Assembly: GCA_030737875.1 (NCBI GenBank)
Contig: CM060912.1
Coordinates: forward strand, 883,957,199 to 884,021,198
DNA length: 64,000 bases
Source: Allium sativum
Taxonomy: Eukaryota; Streptophyta; Magnoliopsida; Asparagales; Amaryllidaceae
Direction of reading: 5' to 3'
Positions 59,808-64,000 of this stretch are shown here, piece after piece. Position 1 is the stretch's first letter, and each line of letters opens with the position of its first letter. The notes beneath the pieces are model-generated. The model did no database searches. It saw only the letters and a list, made by a program, of their open reading frames with translations, and was not told the DNA's origin. A program made the translations under genes and the position numbers.

Positions 59808-59844
<37 letters not shown>
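59808..59844. repeat. (TA)n microsatellite in A4 LTR
   Basis: About 37 bp of alternating TA. Shorter AT-rich stretches sit at the same place in A2 (15520-15550, 23085-23110) and A3 (6910-6940). Confidence 0.9.
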
Positions 59845-59853
<9 letters not shown>

Positions 59854-60313
59854 TTCGTCGATTTCCTTTTAAAACGTATTTTATAAATTGTTTTAAATTC
59901 GTTTTTAAAACGATTTCAACTTCCTTTTCAAATTCAAATCAAGATTGAATTTTTCAATATAAATTCGTTTTAATTTCATTTCAATTCAATTTCAATTTAA
60001 TTCGAATTTTAGTTCATTTCAATTTAATTCGAATTTCAAATCATTTCAATTTAATTCGAATTTCAATTCATTTCAATTTAATTCGAAAATCAATTCATGT
60101 CAAAATATCAGAATTTGAAATCACTTCCTTTTATATATTCATTATAAATATGAATAAAATCGATATAAATATCATTCATGTCAAAATGGCGTAAATCTAA
60201 TCAACACGGCTTCGTATATTTCTATTTTCAAATATTCTATTTCAAATATTTCTTTTTCAAATATTCTATTTCAAATATTCTATTTCAAAACTAGAATGAG
60301 GCCCAATCAATTA

Positions 60314-60335
60314 CCATATAGTGTTAATTATATGG
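60314..60335 (-). other. CCATATA hairpin, A4 LTR
   Basis: Arms CCATATA and TATATGG, as in A2. Confidence 0.6.
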
Positions 60336-60999
60336 ATTTTCTACAACACATGTATAAAATAACAACGATAAATAATCAACCATCATCCAGAGTGCACCAC
60401 ACAACTGCATAAGCATTAAATATAAATAATTAACGCTTACACAGTCTGTCAATCCATCGATTGACATACAACTAAACAATCGAGATTAGTGTATGTCAAA
60501 TCTCATCCCAATACCCGTGTGGGGTTTCAAACAATCACACACAGATTTTATTTGTGTAGTTAGGTGTGTAAAATTTATCGTCCCAATCAATATCAGTCAA
60601 ATGTGTGTATATAAACAAATCGTCTGATTTGTTTATATTTATTTCATTTTAAATACACGTTAAAAATTCTATTTTTAACTATAAAAAATATATATTTTTA
60701 TTTCAATCCACATCACACAATCAACTACACATCAAAATCAAACAAACAAACAAGCCGTCCATGGTCTCTGGACGACGGGTGTCGGGTGCTACTAAACACC
60801 GTTCGCATCCTAGTATATATTTTTAACTAGAAAATTAAATTAAAAGTGAGAAGTTCTCACCAAGGTTTCCACTCCGCCATTCTATGATTCTGAAATTCAG
60901 AACAGTCCGGATTTGCCCGCAATGCCAACGCAGTCTTTTCTACACTGTTCATATTAAAGATCACCTTTTTAATATGATGCCTATACTATAAAAATCACA

Positions 61000-61340
61000 T
61001 TTTTATTCGGCTACTATATAAATAAAATTTTTATTTCTATTTCAAATCTAAATATATAAAAATCGTATTTTTATTTCACTACTTCTATAAAAATCTAATT
61101 TTTATATTCTTCCCTTCATGATAAAGATCCTATTTTTATATTGTTCTCCTCATGATAAAAATCGTATTTTTAATACTCTACTATAATAAAAATTATATTT
61201 TTAATCCCTACATATACTAAAAATTATATTTTTAATATTCATATCTAATAAAAACCATATTTTTATTATCATACTATATAGAAATCATATTTTTATATAT
61301 TTAACATCGCTATAAAAATCATATTTTTATATCACCACTT
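61000..61340 (-). repeat. AAAAAT/ATTTTT palindrome array, A4 LTR
   Basis: At least eight units such as AAAAATCATATTTTTAT, each able to form a short hairpin, as in A3. Confidence 0.6.
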
Positions 61341-61682
61341 CAACAATAAAAATCGAATCTTTACTTCGTTTTCATATAATTCTATTTTATAAAAAATAAT
61401 GTTCTTATTTACAATGCTATTTATTTATAAAAATTACATCTTTATTCTACAATGCTATGTAAAAATAAAAACCATATTTTGATTTAAAGTTATTTACAAA
61501 ATTTAATTACATTTTAATTATTAAATTTATAAACTAATTTCAAAAAAACAACAGAAAGAAAATAAAACTCCACGTTAATTATTACCTTTCACGACGCTTA
61601 ACAAAACGAGGCTGCTTCTTTCTTCGTTCATCTTCCTGCTCCAGGTTACGCGAACAAGATCCGACGCTCGAGCTAGGGCTTT

Positions 61683-61725
61683 GGGGGGGGGGGTACGTTT
61701 TCAGAACGGGGGGGGGGGGGGGGGG
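61683..61725. repeat. Two long oligo-G runs
   Basis: Runs of 11 and 18 G separated by 14 bases, inside the A4 leader. The transcribed (-) strand would be oligo-C. A2 has oligo-C at the equivalent place on its transcribed strand (12724-12737, 20321-20334). Confidence 0.9.
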
Positions 61726-62644
61726 CTAGCGAGGATGGAGGGGATGGATGGGGTGGCTCAGGGCGTGGTTGGGGGAAGGAGGATCTCCGACAGTGGAGGT
61801 GGGTGCAGCGGTCGGGGAAGACCCCCAGTGGTGGCGAATCCGTGATTGGGGGGCTTCGATCCGTGTTTCTCTTTTTTTTCTATTTTGATTTCTGACGTGT
61901 AAGGGAGAGGGGTGAGGATAAGTTTATATATATATATATATTAAATTATTTTATTTTCCACCGAAAAGTAATTTTTTACCTCGAACTCGAAACGAAACCC
62001 ACCGCCTGTCGTCCATAGCTAATTACCCCCATTCCGAACACAATGGGATATGTATCGTAGGCTGATTCGACCATTTCGATCAGCTTTCGTCAAAATAAAA
62101 ATATAACTCTATATATTGAATTTGAACGCGCATTCAATTTACTGGGGCCACATACTAGCTAGAAATATTCCCGAAAAATATTTTCTAGCTTCGTATTGAC
62201 GGTACGGTCCTAACAAAACTGATTTCGTCGAATTCTGAGACAGTTCGAAAAATGGCCATTTTCCAGTCGATTAAAATCAACTTAAACAGGTCAAACGCGT
62301 TTTCCTTTGCCCCGCTCACATTTTGATTCAGAAAATTACGAATTTTGAAACCTAGAAATAACCTGACATCCCGGATCCAACAAAAGTGGTTTCGTCGAAA
62401 ACCGAGGTCGTTTGCAAAATTCCCATTTTTAAGGGCCAGAATTCCATATCGACTATTCTGAATTTTCAACTAGACATTCTTTTGATTCCCGCTATGAAAT
62501 TTCGATTTCTCGGATTCGTTGGAAAGATATTCTCAAATAGATCCTAATATTTTTGGCTTTGCTAAAATCCGATTTATTTTGAATCCTGTACATTCATTTG
62601 AACTTTGAAATCGAATTATCGAACTACCGCGCTATTTTCAATTC

Positions 62645-62652
62645 CTTTTATA
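62645..62652 (-). promoter_or_regulatory. TATA-like box, A4 3' LTR
   Basis: TATAAAAG on the - strand, followed by GAATTGAAAATAGCGCGGT, equivalent to the A2 and A3 promoters. Confidence 0.6.
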
Positions 62653-62828
62653 ATTTAAAATAAATATTTATATTCTAGCGACGATCTATATAAATATATA
62701 CGTTCTATTTCCATTCAAATTAAATTTCTCATCGTTATTATTTAAAATAATTCATTTTAAATAATCAAAATTCGCTAAATTTGCCAAAATCAAATTTTAA
62801 ATTGGCTCAGATTTTCCGGGTTATTACA

Positions 62829-62841
62829 ATCTCTCCCACTT
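62829..62841 (-). other. Polypurine tract of A4
   Basis: On the - strand AAGTGGGAGAGAT directly precedes the LTR start. Confidence 0.88.
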
Positions 62842-63502
62842 AAAATTTTTCGTCCCCGAAAAGGAACGAAGCTGAAAGTTGTTTAACTTATCAACTCAAA
62901 TGTCACTATTTCCATTACGGCTTAAGTTCTTTAACTTTTCAGTTTCTAAGAACTTTTCAAATTTTTCAAAAATTTGGCTAACACCCTAAATTTTCGAAAA
63001 ATTTCGCCATAACCTCCCCTGCACCGGGGACTTCGGGATATTTCATATAGCCTCCCATGGCCTTCTTCAATCCAAAAGAAAAATCCAAGCGGCTAGCCAA
63101 TCGGCTCATAAAATCAACATCACCCAAACAAAACAGTAAATTATGGTAAACATGTACCTATTTGTCAAGCAAACAATTTTATTCTTCTGCTCTAGCCTCC
63201 TTGCTATGACCTGTTCAATGTAAGTACATGTACTATGCATGCAAATGCGACTAATTTTCATACCATCCACTATTTGATACAATTTGGCCAAAGGTTCAAC
63301 ATTTAATTAATCGAACAATAATCAAACAACACAACCATCAATCAATTAGTTGGTTACCATTTCAAACTCATAATTTTGATATATAGTCAAAAATCACATT
63401 TTTGATGCCAAATCACACCAATAAGCCCTATCTAGTTTTGGTTCTCACACCAGTCAATTGGAAATATATAGAAATCCCACTTTCGGCACTCGAATATGAA
63501 TT

Positions 63503-63536
63503 CTGATGATGATATATCAATCACCAGTATCATCAG
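63503..63536 (-). other. CTGATGAT hairpin, A4 internal
   Basis: Arms CTGATGAT and ATCATCAG with a longer, 18-nt loop than in A3 or B. Confidence 0.6.
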
Positions 63537-63742
63537 AGTCATCTCCGGGCGACTAGAGTGTGATTCTATATCTATCGAATATATTTGAGGTTTCTAATAC
63601 ACGTGGATCAGACGTATATCAAAATCTCTATATACTCGATTATCCAAATCAATTTAAAATAATATTCAAATACGAATAATTGATTTAAATTTTCAAAACA
63701 AAACTTGTTTTCAATTTTATTTTTCAAAACAACACTCTTTAC

Positions 63743-63781
63743 ACTCGTTCTAGGATACTACTGATCCTATCTCTAACGAGT
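63743..63781 (-). other. 39-nt PBS-proximal hairpin, A4
   Basis: On the - strand: outer arms ACTCGTT and AACGAGT, inner arms TAGGAT and ATCCTA, loop CAGTAGT, identical to A2. Confidence 0.77.
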
Positions 63782-63870
63782 CATTCCCATTGGATATTAC
63801 TAATCCAATTTGTGATGAATTCTTTCGTTTGGTTCTAAAGTGTCTTGTTCTCTGAGCTTTGTAAACCAAA

Positions 63871-63882
63871 GCTCTTATACCA
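63871..63882 (-). other. Primer-binding site of A4 (one mismatch)
   Basis: GCTCTTATACCA, one change from the canonical complement. Confidence 0.85.
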
Positions 63883-63884
63883 AA

Positions 63885-64000
63885 TGTAACGAGAAGAAAT
63901 TTCGCTCGATCCGAATCGATCGTTAAACCGACCAAGACCGTTCGAAAACCCTGATCGTAATGAGAACACGAAAAATCAGAATGCAGACAGAAGAAATGTA
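63885..64000 (-). repeat. Element A4 5' LTR, 3' end only
   Basis: Starts TGTAACGAGAAG and matches 57109 onward through CGCTCGATCCGAATCGATCG. The rest of the LTR lies beyond the window. Confidence 0.9.

Larger units (their letters stand above)
57109..62828 (-). repeat. Element A4 3' LTR
   Basis: 5720 bp on the - strand, from TGTAATAACCCGG (start at 62828) to CTCGTTACA (end at 57109). Contains a TATA-like TATAAAAG (62645-62652), the ~167-bp modules (about 62180-62580), a G-rich leader with an 11-G and an 18-G run (61683-61693, 61708-61725), palindrome arrays (61000-61340), a long (TA)n tract (about 59808-59844), and hairpins at 60314-60335 and 58111-58151. It belongs to the A3-like subfamily (duplicated 130-bp blocks). 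Confidence 0.9.
62829..63884 (-). mobile_element. Element A4 internal region (1056 bp, no genes)
   Basis: PPT at 62829-62841, GGGGACGAAAAAT relic next to it, the CCTCCCCTGCACCGGGG block (63015-63031), GCGGCTAGCC (63089-63098), the CTGATGAT hairpin (63503-63536), the 39-nt hairpin (63743-63781) and a PBS at 63871-63882. It is collinear with the A1 and A2 internal regions. Confidence 0.9.

Overview
This window looks like repeat-dense, probably pericentromeric or intergenic DNA of a flowering plant, most likely a eudicot. The reasons are high AT content, plant-type LTR retrotransposons primed by initiator-Met tRNA, and no protein-coding gene. The longest open frames (203, 142 and 136 codons or shorter) lie inside LTRs and show no recognisable domain. 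No rRNA, tRNA gene or CRISPR array was seen. All coordinates, alignments and difference counts were made by eye; nothing was computed or searched.

Nearly all 64 kb is a nest of LTR retrotransposons from three related families, called A, B and C here. None carries gag or pol. Two complete elements are bounded by exact 5-bp target-site duplications (TSDs). A2 (11794-25921, + strand, TSD CTTGA) has LTRs of 6563 and 6527 bp around a 1038-bp internal region. C2 (37105-49768, - strand, TSD ACGAC) has LTRs of 5827 and 5828 bp around a 1009-bp internal region. A4 (57109 to beyond the window, - strand) has the same plan (5720-bp LTR, 1056-bp internal). Family B has ~4.7-4.9 kb LTRs and a 2250-bp internal region. 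So the LTRs are about six times longer than the internal region in A and C. Each internal region starts with a primer-binding site and ends in a Ty3/gypsy-type polypurine tract, but holds no genes.

Layout: 1-2255, end of an A LTR, its internal region and the start of its 3' LTR (A1, +). 2256-3261, unassigned sequence. 3262-9859, A3 (-), a partial internal region plus a full LTR, inserted in B internal sequence. 9860-10858, partial B internal region (-). 10859-29712, a B LTR (Y) split by A2. 29713-31962, complete B internal region (-). 31963-55344, a second B LTR (X) split by a family C solo LTR (C1, 32480-51002, TSD TGATT), which is itself split by C2. 55345-57108, fragment of an A LTR (-). 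57109-64000, A4 (-).

Across families, shared non-coding parts appear in a similar order: a TATA-like box near the LTR start, a long GC-rich leader ending in a GTGAGT/GTAAGT splice-donor-like site, AT-rich hairpin and minisatellite sequence, several hairpins with compensatory changes, and in the internal region a 39-nt hairpin just after the PBS. I infer a lineage of non-autonomous, RNA-structure-based retrotransposons mobilised by an unseen Ty3/gypsy partner. The nearly identical LTR pairs of A2 and C2 imply recent activity.
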